Below, one piece after another: positions 1 to 11,925 of a DNA stretch of 64,000 nt. The position numbers and the translations under genes were made by a program. Below the pieces are notes generated by a model that saw nothing but the letters and a program-made list of their open reading frames with translations, ran no database searches and had not been told where the DNA came from. The DNA is from Petrolisthes cinctipes (taxonomy: Eukaryota > Arthropoda > Malacostraca > Decapoda > Porcellanidae), in assembly GCA_033782935.1 (NCBI GenBank), contig JAWQEG010001395.1, forward strand, positions 1,520,501 through 1,584,500. Direction: 5' to 3'. Position 1 is the stretch's first letter. Every line of letters starts with the position of its first letter.

Positions 1-1411
1 CCCGTTGGGGGGAGGGGTACTGTCTGAGAGGAATAGATCCAACAGGCTTTTCAAAAATCACATTAGTGATGAGAACTCTCCCAAGTATAAACTTGCAATA
101 GCTAGGGCTCCTAGGACCATCAGACAAGCCAAACGAGACTCCTGGCGATGATTTGTCTCTAGTATAAACAGCGAAACCCCAATAACCCAAGTCTGGTCAA
201 CTGTAAGAAAATTACATAAGAAAAAAAATATCCCATAGAATAACCAACATCTCTTTCAATAAGATCAATTATGATGATCCTAGAGACATTGCTAACGCCC
301 TCGCCAGGCAGTTCTCTTTTACTAGCAGCTCTGAATATTACCATCCAGCATTCCTGCCCATCAAGGAAACATCAGAGCTGCAGCATATAGACTTTGCCAC
401 AGGAGATGAATTAGATTACAACAGTGATCTAACAATGCAAGATCTTGTCCAAGCCCTAGGAGCCTGTTGTGGGACATCCCCAGGGCCCGATGATATTCGG
501 TATGAGATGATAAATCATCTTGATCATGGATCCATGATCAAGTTGTTGCAGGTGTACAACGAGATTTGGAAGGGCCAGACTTCAGATCGCCCAACTGAGC
601 TCACAAGTTGAATATGCAAGGTCATGGAACAGATTGTTAATCGTAGGCTATTACACTTTTTAAATTCCAGGTTCTTGCTGGTTGATGAGCAGTGCGGCTT
701 CCACAAAGGTCGCCAATCACTCGATCAGTTAGTAAACCTGGAAACTCAAATTCAAGAGACATTTGCCAAAAAACATCTATTGACTGCAGTATATTTTGAT
801 ATTGAAAAAGCCTACGATATGACGTGGCGACATGGCCTCCTCAGGAACCTATCCTATATGTGATAGGATTACGCTGTGACCTGCCCATTTTTGTTAAAAA
901 TTTCATATCTGACAGAACTTTCTCTGTCAAGCTTTTTTCGAAAACAGTCACGTTCTCAGATATATTTGTCCAGGCAAACGGGGTCCCACAGGGGAGTGTC
1001 CTGTCTCCGACCATATTTTTATGTATGATCAATGACATTCTACCAGCTCCTCTTCAAAATCTTAAATACTCACTGTACACTGATGACTGTGCAATATGGC
1101 ACTCCAGCTGTGGTGCAGAGTTTTCAACAACTCGTATTCAATTGGCACTGGAGCTGATTCACAATTAGGGCCTCCAGTGGGGTTTTAAGTTTTCGGCAAG
1201 AAAGAGTGTTGGGGTGATTTTCCCTCATAGGAGGAAGCCAGACGTCCAGCTAACTACGGGTGACCATCCCTTACCCATCCAGAATTCTACTAAATTCCAT
1301 GGACTGCATTTTGACTGACAGTCGACTGACTTGGCGAGTCCATGTCAGTCATCTTAAGAAGTAAATGTCTAAAAGCACTTAATTTGCTGTAGTGCGTTTC
1401 TGGCACCAATT
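1..1411 (+). pseudogene. Jockey-like LINE, decayed linker and reverse transcriptase
   Basis: Decayed non-LTR retrotransposon polyprotein, broken across frames. At about 110-230 a linker resembling the RRASW..YVSSIN segment of the better-preserved LINE copies further along this window is readable. At 440-600 the RT N-terminal block with SPGPDDI is present, and around 612 the expected PIPK/YRPI block is missing, so a deletion is likely. Codons 624-863 give the conserved GF and FDIEKAYD motifs, and 990-1100 give GVPQGSVLSP followed by the YTDD catalytic box. Several stops and frame changes separate the blocks, so it cannot encode a working enzyme. It belongs to a different subfamily from the 43-56 kb copies. 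It continues after the SINE at 1412-1848. Confidence 0.8.
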
Positions 1412-1848
1412 GGGGGAGGCGGTGGTAGAGTGGATAAAGTGATGGACTGCGAATGGCAAGGGCCCTGGTTCGAGTCCACGAGGAAACGTCTGGGAGTTTT
1501 CCGAGGTGATCTGATGGGTCCAGCTGTTCGTCAACTACCCTGGCTAAGCCGACTCGTCAAGAAATTACCCCCTACATCGTCGTCAACTCACAACATAAAA
1601 GATGCCAGACCATATTCCAAGATGCTGTGAGTGACGTTGTAGCTGCTCTCTCCTGATAGTGACGTGTATAAATAAGGTGTCGTCATCTAGTGGGGCAGAA
1701 GAGAAGCTACGGTACCAACATCACCACGAAGCTTTTTTCTATATTACACTGTCTCATCTAGTGCGACACCCAATAATCTCGGGGCCTCGCAAGAGTCACG
1801 GGCTACTGACAGCCTACAGTCCCGAGGTTGAGGTATAGCAAAAAAAAA
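1412..1848 (+). mobile_element. tRNA-derived SINE inserted in a LINE
   Basis: The first 70 bases carry an RNA polymerase III A-box-like TGGTAGAGTGG and a perfect B-box GGTTCGAGTCC at tRNA spacing. A non-tRNA body and a terminal A-run at 1840-1848 follow. A five-base direct repeat AATTG at 1408-1412 and 1847-1851 fits a target-site duplication. It interrupts the LINE reverse transcriptase, whose reading resumes directly after it. I treat it as a SINE rather than a tRNA gene because of the body and A-tail. Confidence 0.75.
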
Positions 1849-2780
1849 TTGTAAGAAGTCATTTCTAATGCTATATAAAGCCCTGATTTGATCTAGAGTA
1901 GATTATGGGTCAATGGTGTATGGTTCAGCATCTGATTCTGTGTTGATAGGTTTGGATGTGGTGCAGAATGTGTGTTTGCGTGTGTGTCTTGGAGCCCTAC
2001 GTTGCACTCGAATCGAGCGTCTCGAAGTGGAGTCACAAGTGCCTCCCCTCCGTTTGAGACGAGACCAACAAATATTAGTATATTGTGCTAAAAAATCCAG
2101 GGAGCCGAGTCATCTTCCTGGGAATGCCTTGCTTCGGCAAGTGCACCTGGGGGGCCATGGCGATAGGTCCCTGTAAGGGTCAAGTCATCCGCCTTGGAGT
2201 CACTTGGTCTCGGAGGGCACTGGCGTTAGGACCCTCGGAGCCAGACTCCACGACCTCGTAGAGTGTGTCGGTATAGACTTTTCAACAATCGATACCCTGG
2301 TCTTAGTAAATATTGCAACCTGATTAACACTCCCTTTTACTTTGATGGACTCCTGGTTACCAGGGGCTAAATCCCGGGTACCAGAGGCGGAAGTACACCA
2401 GAGGTTTCGAGAGATTATTATTCAATATCTTCCATATTTCCACTTACTGTATATACCCACGGTTCCAAGATGGATGAATGTGTGGTTGGAGGTGTATGGT
2501 CGACTGAATGCCAGTTGATAATCAGGCTGCCGAATCATACATAAAGTTTTCTTGCTGAATATTTTGCTATTGATAAAGCTTTGGATTTTGCCCTATCGAC
2601 GACCCACGATAGTATAGTTATCTTTACTGATTCATTAAGTTCACTTAATTAAAGCCAATAAATCCTATACGCCTGTGGAACTTATCTTACTCCGCACGGA
2701 TCTCGGGTGTTTTGTGTCCCTCATTATATCTCGAATTCGTCTCTTGTGGCAGAGGCAGTGGACCAGATTAGACATCAGTA
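1849..2780 (+). pseudogene. Jockey-like LINE, RT C-terminus and RNase H remnant
   Basis: Continuation of the LINE interrupted by the SINE. At 1865-1925 it reads the LYKAL...VDYGS thumb-region motif, and 1913-2176 is an 87-codon open stretch matching the segment before RNase H. At 2450-2660 an RNase H pattern appears: YTHGSK where YTDGS is expected, AEYFAIDKAL, then FTDSLSSL. The first catalytic Asp is therefore already lost. In-frame stops show that it is dead. Confidence 0.7.
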
Positions 2781-5512
2781 ATAAGGTTATTAAATAATAG
2801 AACCCTGGGATACGAAATCATGGCGTAGCCATAGGGACGAGGTGGCGTTGGCTCGTACCCACCCACCTAGATCCATATATTAACAGAAATTTTCCCCCCA
2901 AATATCCCTCATGCAAAAAAAAATTGTCAATACCACACATCTTATTATTTTGTGAGAAATATGGGGGACAACGAACACACTTAAACAATATTTCTAACAT
3001 AAAAATATGGCTCTCAACATAGACAATATTCTATGAGGTGATAAGATTATAATAAATATGCTGATGAATTTTCTGAGGGAGACAAAACTTTATGATCTAT
3101 AAATTGATATAATAAAATGGAACCATTGGCTTAATGACCCTTTGTTATACACCACTGTTTGATAGCCAATAAATCCAACAAGTTTATAGTCCTATCTGGA
3201 TTCAGTGACACCAACTACGGGTTCCTCGCCATCTTCTTCTCTCGTATATTATACGAGTCACCACCACCACCACCACCACCACCACGGCGTCGGTGTTCTG
3301 CTGACACACGTATCGTATATTCCTCTTGTTATCCATATGTCTCCCCAGTGATAATTCATTTCTGTATTTAGCTGTTTTAATGTTTAGGTTGTATTTTGTG
3401 GTTTATGTTAATGGTGAAGGTTAATTATATATAATTAATATTATTCCCGTATGTATTTCTATATTATTTTGTTATTGTAAAGTATTTTTTGCTGTATATG
3501 GTTAAGAACCTGGATTAAATTGTTCAAGTTATCAGGAAAATATTTCCATCTGACTCAATACGTAACCAATAACAATGCGTAACGGAGATATCACTGGGGA
3601 GTAACAATGAAAAAAAAATAATCGAATGATGATCTTGTTTCAAAACCAACAAAGACCAATTTTGACATTTAGTATTTAGACAGTATATTTGATTGTGTCT
3701 CTTCTACAGATATCAAAAGGGCCTTTTAGGGTCATACTTGGAACTAATATTCAGCCTTTTGTGGTCAAAATGGAACAAATGCATTTTCTAATACGGAACA
3801 TGGCAGACGGGAACCACGGGCGAGAGAGTAGAGGTCGGCTGACCTGCAGATGAGGGTATGAAATGGGCCCCTCAACTCTTAGGGCAGTGACCTCGACATG
3901 CAGATCCTCAGATCCTGAGCCTCTACCAGTCAGGAGGGCCCAGATGCACAAAGTTATTCAGGAGTTTGGTCGACTGATATTCTCTCGACCGTGTGTCACG
4001 AGTAGAAGCATGAACTGGGCAAATGAGGGAACTACAAACCCTCTGGCGTCGAACTAGTGCGCTGCCCGCTCTCTGACGTCAACCAGGAAACCAACCTGAC
4101 GAGTGGCCTGGCAGGTAGACAGTAGGCAGAGGCACAGAGGCAGGCGCACAGACTACACTTCGCTGGAAATGGCTGCAGCAACAACGGGGTCCTAGTCACT
4201 GATAACTTTATTTTAAGTTTCGCTGGTGCATTATCCTTCATTACTGGAACGTGTTAAAGTGTATTTTGTTAAAAACTGTTGTGGTAAGGGGACCAGAAAG
4301 CTCAATTGGGATGGCTTGAGAGGGACCCGGTTGTCACCTACCTCCAGTGAAGAACCCGTAAGCTCTTATTATAATTTCCATATTCTTTTGCTTTGTTGGT
4401 AGGGTATTATTTATTATGTGGTGTTATTTAACTTGAGTACTCATTCAAGTTACGTGTTATTATTTGACCTAGAGTCATGAGAAGTATTAATTGGGTGCTG
4501 CAGTTTATTTCCATTTCATGTGTGACTGGTAATTAAACAGCTTGTTAGGGGGAGTTTAACTGGTAACTTGTTTCAGTACTTTCTCTGGTGTAACTTGAGT
4601 ATTTGCAGTGTTCGCTGGCTATAGATACTGTAATTTCATGTTGGTGTTAACCAGGGGGTAACAAAGGTAAATTTATAAACTATATAGTGTATAAGTATCT
4701 TTATAGTAAGTAAATTATTGTTATGACTTCGTGTTTGTCTTACCATATCTTGACTTGGTCCTATTTTAATGTAATAACAGTGAACCTTTACAGTACTCTG
4801 TATTCAGTAGAGGTGAACAGTACTTGCAATCGTGACACCGTGACTGGGACTGTAGTCCTAAGATGATTTTTTGACAGATACCTAGTGATAGTTATAGTGT
4901 CGGGAGTCAGAATACTAGAGGTAAAATCTAGCTTGTTACTAAGGACGTTAGTGGGAAATAAGGAACAGTCACTGGGTATTAGAGGGAATCAAGAAACCGT
5001 AGACTCAAGTTACTGGGTACTGGAACGAGTCGAGTTGTTAGGGGCACAAGTAAGTCAATATACTATGAATGTTATTCTCAAATAAGTATAGGCATCCCTC
5101 CAAATTACCTAAATATATGACATAGTGTTCCATTTCATTTAATCAAATGGAGAAACGCCAAATATTCCAGCTACCTAACTATAGTTTCACTCAAGAATTA
5201 TAGGGCTACGAGTCATACTCTTGTGATTATGTGCTTGAGGAAGAGTTGTATTCCATTTTCAGTAAATAGTTATACATTTGACTACCCAGGCATTTATACG
5301 CCTGCAAAACACTCACATTTCATCAAACTGGTGGAGAAGGAAGGAGTTGCGGGCAAAGGCATAAGCGTCGGGGTCAATTCTGAGGGGCTCTCTACCCAAG
5401 TAGAAACGACACTGGGACCTTCGTCGCTCAAACCTACTCGCTCGACCCATTGCTGACGAGTGTGAATCTGCTGGGACGAGGAAAAGTATTGCATATCCTC
5501 AACTTATTACAT

Positions 5513-5543
<31 letters not shown>

Positions 5544-5858
5544 GATTCTACTGTTCTGAAAACGAAAACAAAGTGCACTTCCTTATGTATGCAAACCAAA
5601 TGTGAGAAATCCATCTTCTCAAAACGTAGTCATGATGGGCAATTACTGTAGGTCATCATAATTACTTGGACAGACAGTTACAGCCTGTTGCTAAACCCAC
5701 TTAGGCTGTCCCCTTTTATCCTGTGCAGAAACTATGAGAGCTTATGAAGCATCTTTGTGCCGTGTTTAGTCCGTTAACTGCTATGGTAGGATAGAGAAAC
5801 CATTCCTGTATCAGTGGCAGCTGTATTTCCTGATTTGCTAGTGAAGGTAATCACGATG
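2781..5858. other. No gene seen; AT-rich with small microsatellites
   Basis: I find no supported coding exon or RNA here. Open frames are short and lack recognisable motifs. The stretch holds a (CCA)n run at about 3260-3285 and a (CA)n run at about 5512-5540. Confidence 0.5.
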
Positions 5859-5860
5859 TG

Positions 5861-5980
5861 TTTTTTATCAATGGATCACTCAGAACCTACAACCTTTGTA
5901 TGGATGGATGTTATTGGCTTCAGCTAATTACATTCATCCTTACAACGTTTAGAGGTTCTGAGTGATCCATTGATAAAAAA
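5861..5980. repeat. Perfect 28-bp stem with 64-nt loop (MITE-like)
   Basis: The arm at 5861-5888 is exactly complementary to 5953-5980; its core reads ATCAATGGATCACTCAG. The loop of 64 nt contains no obvious gene. It may be a short palindromic MITE; no clear target-site duplication was found. Confidence 0.7.
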
Positions 5981-6386
5981 CGAAAGTTTACCTTGGAGCA
6001 GTTGCCAGATATTGCAACACACCAGCAAATTTGGTTGCAGTCTTTTCTTGGGCAATTGTACAGTAGATGTTACATTGATAGTATGCAAATATTTTGTTTT
6101 TACATATACATGTGTTATATTTTGCTGGATAAAGTATTTTATTTTACAATATATGCTATAATCAGTTTGTACTTAGGTAAACGAGGATCCATGGTGCAGA
6201 TGAAAAGGTAAGCCTGCAGGGGTAGGCCTATGCAGGTGACCTCTATTTGATGCTAGGTCACAGGGGTGACTGACACGACACATAATGATAAAGAAAATGG
6301 GAGTTGAAATAATATGACTGAGTCGTACTTTAAGGGGTAATTTTTCTATATTTCTGAGTGAGTCCACTACATTACTCCCCTCCTAG
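5981..6386. other. No gene seen, flank of Gypsy element
   Basis: About 400 bases between the stem-loop and the Pol end of the minus-strand Gypsy copy. The 3' LTR of that element would be expected here, but I could not delimit one. Confidence 0.4.
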
Positions 6387-7192
6387 TCACGAGGACGGAG
6401 GGATGAGGAACGATATCTTTTTGAGGCATGGAGTGCTGCGGGTGGCGGTGGTGCTGTGTGGAGGTCTACTCGTTGTTGGTGGTGGGGGTTCAGCTTGTAG
6501 GAAGTATGCAGGCTTCACGTTTTCAACCGAGACTGTGTCAGGAGTGCCGTGGCTGTTGACAGTGAAGGTCTTCCTCTGGCGTCGGATGACAGGGAAGGGG
6601 CTGGAGTAGGGTTGCTGGAGGGGCTTCTTCACAGTGTCAACACGGACGAACACATGAGTGCAGGTGTATAGGTCTTGGCTGACAAAGATTTGGAAGAAGA
6701 GTGCCGAGGAGGTGAGGGCACTCATTTGGTCAGTGAGGGCAGTGGCAAAGTCCTGGGCGTCGATGGGTTTGCTGGGGGTAGTGGCCGCCAGGCCGGCAGG
6801 CGGAGTGTAGAGCCATATACCAACTCAGCAGAGGAACGTCCAAGGTCCACCTTCAGGGCTGTGCACACACTTAGGAGAACAAGAGGGAGAGAAGAGAGCC
6901 GCTCACCACGTTGTTGGATCGTTGCAGTGATGGATGTTTTTAGCTGTCTGTGGAATCTCTCGACGAGGCCATTGGACTGTGGGTGGTAGCTGGTGGTGCG
7001 TAGTCTCTTGATGCCAAGGAGGGACATCAATTTGTTCCACAGGGACGACTCGAATTGGCTACCTCTGTCAGCGGAGATGGTGAATAGGACGCCAAAGCGG
7101 GAGATCCAGGCTGATATGAAGGCTTTTGCGACTGTAGTGGTGTTGATGTCGGTTAGTGGTATAACCTCTGGCCAATGGGTGAAGCGGTCCAC
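6387..7192 (-). pseudogene. Gypsy integrase and Pol C-terminus, decayed
   Basis: Minus-strand Pol end of a Ty3/Gypsy retrotransposon. The frame at 7192-6722 begins at the integrase core (DRFTHWPEVIPLTD), with SADRGSQFESSLW around the second catalytic Asp and YHPQSNGLVERFHR containing the catalytic Glu, so this core is well kept. After a frame change, 6725-6387 holds the integrase C-terminal segment (VNSHGTPDTVSVENVKPAY) and ends with a TRS-type basic tail typical of this clade. The H2C2 zinc segment upstream is scrambled. It lies after RNase H, in PR-RT-RH-IN order, which is diagnostic of Ty3/Gypsy. Confidence 0.85.
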
Positions 7193-7958
7193 AAAGGTGA
7201 GAAGGTATCTGTATTTGTCAGAGTGTGGAAGAGGGCCTACCAGATCTATGTGGATGTGGTTACATCAGGCGGACAGTGGTGGGAATGTTGCAGGTTGTGT
7301 ATTGGTGTGTTTGTTGATTTTGGATGCTTGGCACTGTTGGCAGGAACGGGACCACTATCTGACATCCTTGTTGATGCCGGTCCAGACAAAGCGTGAGGTA
7401 ATTAGTTGCTGTGAGACACGTATTCCTGGGTGGGAGAGATTGTGAAAGTGTCGAAAGAGTACCAGCCTGTTGCTGGGTGGTATGTAGGGACGGATGGTAC
7501 CAGTGGATGTCTTTGTTGTTGTTGAATGCTGGTGCGATAGGTTTGTGGTCAGTAAGAATGTGGAATGACCTACCTTCCAAGATGTAGCGGAAGTGTTTGA
7601 TAGCCTTGTAGATAGAGAGAAGTTCTCTGTCGAAGGTGCTGCATTTGGCTTCTGCAGGGCTGAGCTTCTTGGAAAAGAATGAGAGGGGCTTCCAGTCATC
7701 ACCGTGGAGTTGTTGCTTGACTGCGCCGATGCCAGTGTCCAAAACGTCTTTGCTGATGGCTGTGGTGGTGTCAGGGTCCGGGAAACACAATGATGTGACG
7801 TCATTGATGGCGGCGGTGGCATTATAGAAGGCTTGCTCTGTGTTGTATGACCAGTTTAGGGTGATGGACTGGCCTCTCTTGCAGGGATTTAACATGCTGT
7901 AGAGAGGTTGTAAGAGAGTAGCACAGTTAGGTATAAATTTAATGTAATAGTTAATCAT
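7193..7958 (-). pseudogene. Gypsy RNase H and connection, decayed
   Basis: The frame 7958-7260 encodes the end of RT (INYYIKFIPNCATLLQPLY) and RNase H. Around 7740 the sequence reads TAISKDVLDTGIGAVKQQL, where canonical copies read STDAS, so the first catalytic Asp is altered. FDRELLSIYKAIKHFRYIL and LTDHKPI are retained. The last third of the frame loses similarity, while an overlapping frame (7822-7355) carries the H2C2 zinc-domain remnant, indicating frameshifts. Confidence 0.85.
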
Positions 7959-8640
7959 ACCTAGGAAACGCTTGAGACCTCGTTGGGTCTTGGGTTTGGA
8001 AAATTGCTGGATGGCTTTTTGTCGAGACAGTGTTGGTGAGATGCCAATTGGAGAGATGGTGTGTCCAAGGGACTGTGTGCAGCTGACACTGAAGGAAGAC
8101 TTGGCAGCGTTGAGTTGTATCCCGTAGTCTTGAATCTGTCGAAAACTTGAGTGAGATGTTGCTGGTGAGTTTCTTTGTTGGGGCTGGCGATGAGGACGTC
8201 ATCGACGTAGGCGAAGCAGAAAAGTAGACCAGAAAGGACTTCGTCGATGAAGCGTTGGTAGGTCTGTGCAGAATTCTTGAGTCCGAAAGACATCCTGATG
8301 TACTCGAACAAGCTGAAGGGGGTGATGATGGCTGTCTTCGGGTTGTCCTCCGGGTTGACTGGAATCTGGTGGAAAGCTTTAACAAGGTCCAATTTAGAGT
8401 AGATGGTGGTGGCAGTAAGCTGAGAGGAGAAATTTTGGATGTTAGGGATAGGGTAAGGATCCATGATTGTCTTACTGTTTAAGGCTCGGTAGTCACCACA
8501 GGGTTTGATGTCACCGTTCATCTTGTTGATGATGTGCAGCGAGGAGGCCCAGTTGCTGGAGCTAGGTCGGATGATACCTTGGTTGAGGAGGGACTCAAAC
8601 TTTGCCTTGGCTTGTTTGTATCTCTCTGGGGCGAGTTTTC
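7959..8640 (-). pseudogene. Gypsy reverse transcriptase, decayed
   Basis: The RT palm is readable from about 8640 (SLLNQGIIRPSSSNWAS) through CGDYRALNSKTIMDPYPIP and SKLDLVKAFHQIPV to the catalytic FAYVDDVLIA box at about 8185-8220. After that box the frame drifts and the thumb is scrambled into another frame. The catalytic YVDD is intact but the ORF is not continuous with protease or RNase H. The order and motifs place it in Ty3/Gypsy. Confidence 0.85.
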
Positions 8641-8862
8641 TGGCTTTGGCGTGGGTGGGCAGTCCGCTGGTTTCGATGAAGTGTAAAACGTGGTGCTTGA
8701 CTGGGGTGATTGCAGAGTATGGCTGTGTGAGAGAAGGATAACATTTTATCAGTATAGCAAACCTGTCTGAAATGGAGACAGTTGAGAGCTGTGTGCTGGT
8801 TCCCCCAGCGATGGAGGTGTTGGTTGATATGCCAATGAGTGGGTCGTACAGCTTTCGGTCCT

Positions 8863-9110
8863 TCAGGTTGATGGAGAGGTTGTAGTGAATGAGGAAGTCG
8901 GCGCCAAGTATGGATTAGGAGACATCTGCCACGTAGAAAGTCCATTCGAGGGCTCTGTGGAGGTGGAGTTCAACCTAGAGGGTGAGTCTCTTGTAGACTG
9001 GGATTGTGGAGCCGTTAGCTGCAAAGAAAGAGATGTGATGTGTGGAAGTGTCCTCTGGCTGGAGGTGGCTGAGAGAACACTGATCTCTGCTCCAGTGTCT
9101 ATCAAGAAAA
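8863..9110 (-). pseudogene. Gypsy aspartic protease remnant
   Basis: FLIDTGAEISVLSA gives the DTG active site of a retrotransposon aspartic protease at about 9060-9110. The rest of the fold is only partly readable because of frame changes. It sits between Gag and RT as expected. Confidence 0.75.
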
Positions 9111-9800
9111 ACTTGTGGTTGAGTGGGTCTCATATGTGGAAGAGTCTTGATTTCCCTTTACAGGAACTATGCGCCAGTAGTGTCTGTTGGCGTCGTTTCC
9201 CTGTTGATAGCTGTATGGCTGTTGGCACTTGTGGGTATCTTGGCCTAAGCAGTGGGTGTAGAAGCAATATTCGATGAAGGTCCGGGAGTCTCTGATGTGG
9301 GATCGGTGATGCTGTCGTCTTGGCGTAGGAGAGCGGGAGCATGAGGGTTGTCCAAGTTGAGACTTGAGCTCGCTCACCTGGATGGCGAGGTTGGAGACGA
9401 GGTCCTTGAGCTGGTTGACCTCTGACGAAGAGGTGATGTTGGAGATGGTGGCTTCGCTGGGGATGGAGTCCATAAATTCGTCTGCCAGCTGAGCCAGGTC
9501 CTCTAGGGTAGCTTTCCTTTCACGGTGAAGAAGTTGCGTTGAATTGATTGTGGCAGGCGTTGGTAAAAGAGGTGGGTCAGGATGGTGTTGTCGAAGGAAG
9601 CTTGCCATCTGCCTCCTCGTGGTGTTGGACGTCCTCTCTCCCTGACATGTTACGTTTCTAGAGTTCGCTCCGCCGCTCTCCTCCCTGTACGGCGACGCAG
9701 GGATGCAGAGAGGCCCTTCAGCATCTCCATCACCCACTACGAGTCTGTCTGCCATCACAAATATTCCTACCGTCGTCTGGGCCTCATGGTTCGGAGGCAT
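9102..9800 (-). pseudogene. Gypsy Gag-like protein with degenerate CHCC knuckle
   Basis: A 232-codon frame. Its middle has the LEDLAQLADEFMDSI segment and an SELKSQL coiled region seen in Gag of CsRn1-like Gypsy elements. The C-terminal zinc knuckle reads YCFYTHCLGQDTHKCQQPY: the C-x3-H and following Cys resemble the unusual CHCC knuckle of that clade, but the last expected Cys is Tyr. The N-terminal half of a normal Gag is missing or unrecognisable. Assignment to the CsRn1 clade is inference from the knuckle. Confidence 0.65.
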
Positions 9801-9857
9801 AATGTAGTCTCTGTGCGATTGAGGCTTGGCTACCTGCCACCGTAACAGGTTGCTGGG

Positions 9858-10057
9858 ATGGAGGGCGAGCCTCCCTTCACTCAGTGTTGCTTGTGTCGAG
9901 CGTCTCGTGTTGACACTTTAGAACACGAGCCAGGCCCCACTGTCCGACACTTGCTACTCCAGGGCCTGCCACTTCATGTGGTTTGTCGACACCTGCTGAA
10001 CAACCATGTTTTGGAGGAACCTCTGGTATGCCACCTTCATTTTGATGGATTTATGTA
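9858..10057 (+). pseudogene. LINE ORF2 C-terminal fragment
   Basis: A 66-codon frame with CCLC..RVDTLEH...GPTVRHLL, resembling the C-x2-C...H...C zinc segment at the C-terminus of many LINE ORF2 proteins. The third ligand region is degraded. It lies just outside the Gypsy element and is oriented against it. Confidence 0.5.
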
Positions 10058-10059
10058 GG

Positions 10060-10922
10060 TCATAATACAGATATTTGTCTATATTATCGTGTATGTGTGT
10101 GCATGTGGTCACTGAATTTTCATGGGTCCCGCCTACCCTAATATTGCCCGTGATGAAGTGCCAGGAAGATGGGGAGGTTTTGTGACAGTGGAACATGAAT
10201 CATAGGTAATTTTGTTGGCAAACAATGTAGAAAGCAATATTGCCATGACTTTGTTTCTGAGTGTACAGTCAAGTTCTAATGTTCTAGCCTTTCTTTGGTG
10301 TTGATGGTCAACTTTGAGATTAATATGGTAGTAAATAAAGGATGATTGTTATTCTGTTTGACTGTAAACTATGAATAAATACATTAGAAGAAGCAGTTAC
10401 ATCTCATTCACAACAGTAATATCATAATTTTTCATCATATCAGATATGGACAGATATATATACCTCGACTGTACAATAATAATTGTCTCAAATGTATCTA
10501 GGATTTATTATACATATTGTTTCGAAATTAGTACATAGCCTCATTGGGATTAGCAGCAGTATTATTATTCCCTACTGTCAATGAAGCCAGATAGTCTTGT
10601 GAATTATGCATTACGTGGTGATGGTTGTGGGGCATATATACTGACACACATTAAATTCTCTGATTATGAGACCCAGGTGTTAGCCACTGTACCACATTAC
10701 TAATTCTCATTCATTATTATTACACAGGTTAACATAATCTCGTATGAACTACAAAATCCTGGAACCGGGGAAAGATATATACATCACCCATTTTCACCCA
10801 CCACGAAGGGAGAGGGAAGCTTCAAGTGAATTGATAGTTGCGACTCCAGAGTTGCCAGAGCTCATCAATTGATACCGAAGTTCTTTGCCCTCTTCAGTGG
10901 TGGGTGGTATAGTGGTTAACCA
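10060..10922. other. No gene seen
   Basis: AT-rich intervening DNA. I scanned for the missing 3' exons of the receptor gene on the minus strand here and found nothing I could support. Confidence 0.4.
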
Positions 10923-11864
10923 CCTACTATACGTTTCAGCGCCGGACAGACGGTGTTTTTCGTAAATATCTCATAAACGAATCGTTGTATCAATATAATA
11001 TTTCAGCACACTGTCTTTAACACCCGGGCGTAATTTATGGCTGACATACCATATTACTATATGTGTTATGTTAGGAGTTTACTGAGTGATATTAAGCCTA
11101 ATCCAGTCATCATATCTAAGGCGTTATAGAGAATCGGACGAGTGTGGGGTACTCGTGTAACCCCTCTACCAACACCCCGAAATCCCCCCACACCATTCCT
11201 TCCTTCCCTACCCCAATATCTCATTATCCTCCTCCCCGTTTCACTCTTCACCCCCCTATTTACACCATCCACCTTCCATTTTTTATTTTTATTATGACAG
11301 TATGTATATACGTATCGTTCATTAGTAATATTGTTTAATACAGTTACCGTTGTGTGTGGACATGAAAACCAGGGTGGGTCAAATGACCATTAAAGCAATA
11401 GCTAATGCCGTTGTTAATGGTCGTATAGCCGGATAATAACCCACGTGTCTAAGGCCACCAGAAAAATGATTAATTTTGGTTTTGGGCAACCAAATATAAT
11501 CGTTCATGGTTGCTCATGTGTTCTTTACCTTTTTAAATAACCAATTTATGCCTTAATTAAATATTCACAGTCTCCCGTATCCCCTCCCGCTCTCTCTGAG
11601 GTATGAGGTACCCCCCAGTCCGAGTTTAACAATACGGCCCATATATGACTCAAGTAGTGAGGGTAGAAATCCGTGACTGCCGAGGCGCACCTATTAGCAA
11701 CAATGTTGTCCATTTGCCCCCGTGGATGCAGGACAGAGTTTGTTCTTCGTCTTGCCACATTGTACAAACGTGAAAGCCAGTGATGATGAAGACGATGACG
11801 TTTTCCTTGACAGTGATTGTGAATAAATTTTGTTTTATCATGTTTGCATAATTAAATCCTACAC

Positions 11865-11925
<61 letters not shown>

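Noticed and set aside
1425..1490. Possible tRNA gene with A and B boxes
   Set aside because: Followed by a non-tRNA body and an A-tail, with a target duplication; it is a SINE head.
4032..4241. 69-codon minus-strand frame considered as the missing receptor exon
   Set aside because: Cys-rich and without any S2 or M4 pattern; no matching phase-1 acceptor.
6675..7445. Plus-strand frames of 104 and 150 codons
   Set aside because: Antisense shadows of the minus-strand Gypsy integrase and RNase H.
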